Shown piece by piece: positions 63,307 to 64,000 of a stretch of DNA of 64,000 nt. Numbering within the stretch: the first letter of the stretch is position 1; each line of letters opens with the position of its first letter. Position numbers and translations under genes: made by a program. Under the pieces are notes generated by a model. That model was not told the DNA's origin, ran no database searches, and was given only the letters and a program-made list of their open reading frames with translations. Source of the stretch: Cladosporium sp. IMV 00045 (taxonomy: Eukaryota; Ascomycota; Dothideomycetes; Cladosporiales; Cladosporiaceae); the NCBI GenBank assembly GCA_001931905.2, contig MSJI02000766.1, positions 36,617 to 100,616 on the forward strand, in the 5' to 3' direction.

Positions 63307-64000
63307 CTTGTAAGAAACGTGCTCGGTGGGTTTGGTCAAAAGATTGTCGACTTCTGTGGGCGAGTGTGGAGGAGTCGTCGCAGGGATGTCAACCCTTGTT
63401 GATGGATCAAAAAGAAATGATCGCAACGCAGGTCGATTCCTTTTGGGACCGCAGACTTCATAAGTACCAAATGTCGCATCGTGCAGGAGTGGCGTCTCCT
63501 ACAAAGAAGGAGGATTCACTCGCAAGAAACGCCATGACCAACCTTCCATCACAGCGGGTGGCCAAGAAAGGTACGACTGGGGTCATTATTATGTGTTGGC
63601 GTTCAAGTCGATTGCCCTAGTTCGCTTGTTTCGCTCCAATAGCAACGTGCAAGGGAGTACTGGCGTGCGATATACTTCGAGTAATAATGCTAGTCTTGAC
63701 AGGCCCGCTGCTCCGGTCGGTTGTATCGCGTGGGCTCCGTCGTCTCCACCACACCAGGATCAGTGATAGTCAGGGTTGCATGATTTTAGAGAACAAAGGG
63801 CTCCGCATCCTTGCATCTTCGTCGCGCTGCTCGTCTGAGCTCGCATAGTCGCACAGGTCGTAGTTTGAAACCGTCGGACCCCGGTGGCTTTCATTCGCCC
63901 TGGACATTTAAGGTCAATATGCTGCCCTCGTTTGTCGTGTAGTGTCTGAGAACAAAGTTTCCGTTACCAACGTACCAGGCTCTTATTTCTCTTTTCCTCC
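63307..64000. other. Window end, no gene seen
   Basis: Upstream of the seven-helix gene. A 113-codon plus frame (63279-63620) overlaps its first exon and shows no domain. Anything starting here would continue beyond the window. Confidence 0.45.

Overview
The window is a gene-dense stretch of a filamentous ascomycete genome (Pezizomycotina; the gene content would fit a dothideomycete, but I cannot place it more precisely). The evidence is short GT...AG introns of about 50-90 nt, single-gene transcription units, and typical fungal proteins: LTV1, RPA49, CD2BP2/Lin1, striatin, Rpt2, Ubc1, cyclin H, Arg7/ArgJ and a SAT4/PTH11-type rhodopsin-fold protein. I support about 30 protein genes. I see no rRNA, tRNA or CRISPR. 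Exon borders were worked out by hand from splice signals and reading frame.

Layout. 0-3 kb: LTV1 and a urease accessory UreF. 3-8.7 kb: an accessory island with an AT-rich patch, a SesA-NACHT-ankyrin NLR gene broken by one in-frame stop, an imperfect duplication, a 310-bp MITE with 15-bp or longer inverted repeats and a TAA target duplication, and a fragment of a nucleoside hydrolase gene. 8.7-20 kb: RPA49, a promethin-like lipid-droplet protein, a UBA/UIM protein with an apparently dead ubiquitin-protease fold, a D-Ala-D-Ala-ligase-like ATP-grasp enzyme followed by a perfect 19-bp hairpin, and an amino-acid transporter. 21-26 kb: a five-exon protein with a fungal NLR-type helical N-terminus and one EF-hand, and a UNC93-like transporter.

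26.7-29.4 kb holds the most unusual feature: a divergent pair encoding MurA and MurB, the two committed enzymes of bacterial muramic acid (peptidoglycan precursor) synthesis. Both look intact at the active-site residues I can recognise, both lack introns, and they share a 252-bp promoter region. No later mur gene is visible here, so the expected product is UDP-MurNAc or a derivative of it.

29.5-46 kb: Lin1, striatin, an FAD aromatic hydroxylase with a coiled-coil tail, a small Myb-like DNA-binding protein, a repeat/membrane protein, a cytochrome b561-like protein, a T5orf172 (GIY-YIG-like) protein, an ankyrin protein and a frameshifted CheD-like gene. 46.8-64 kb: a ubiquitin-proteasome neighbourhood (Rpt2 head to head with Ubc1, then an F-box-like gene), cyclin H, ornithine acetyltransferase and aminopeptidase P sharing a promoter with two perfect Gcn4/CpcA sites, a single-pass membrane protein, Plp1 and the seven-helix protein.
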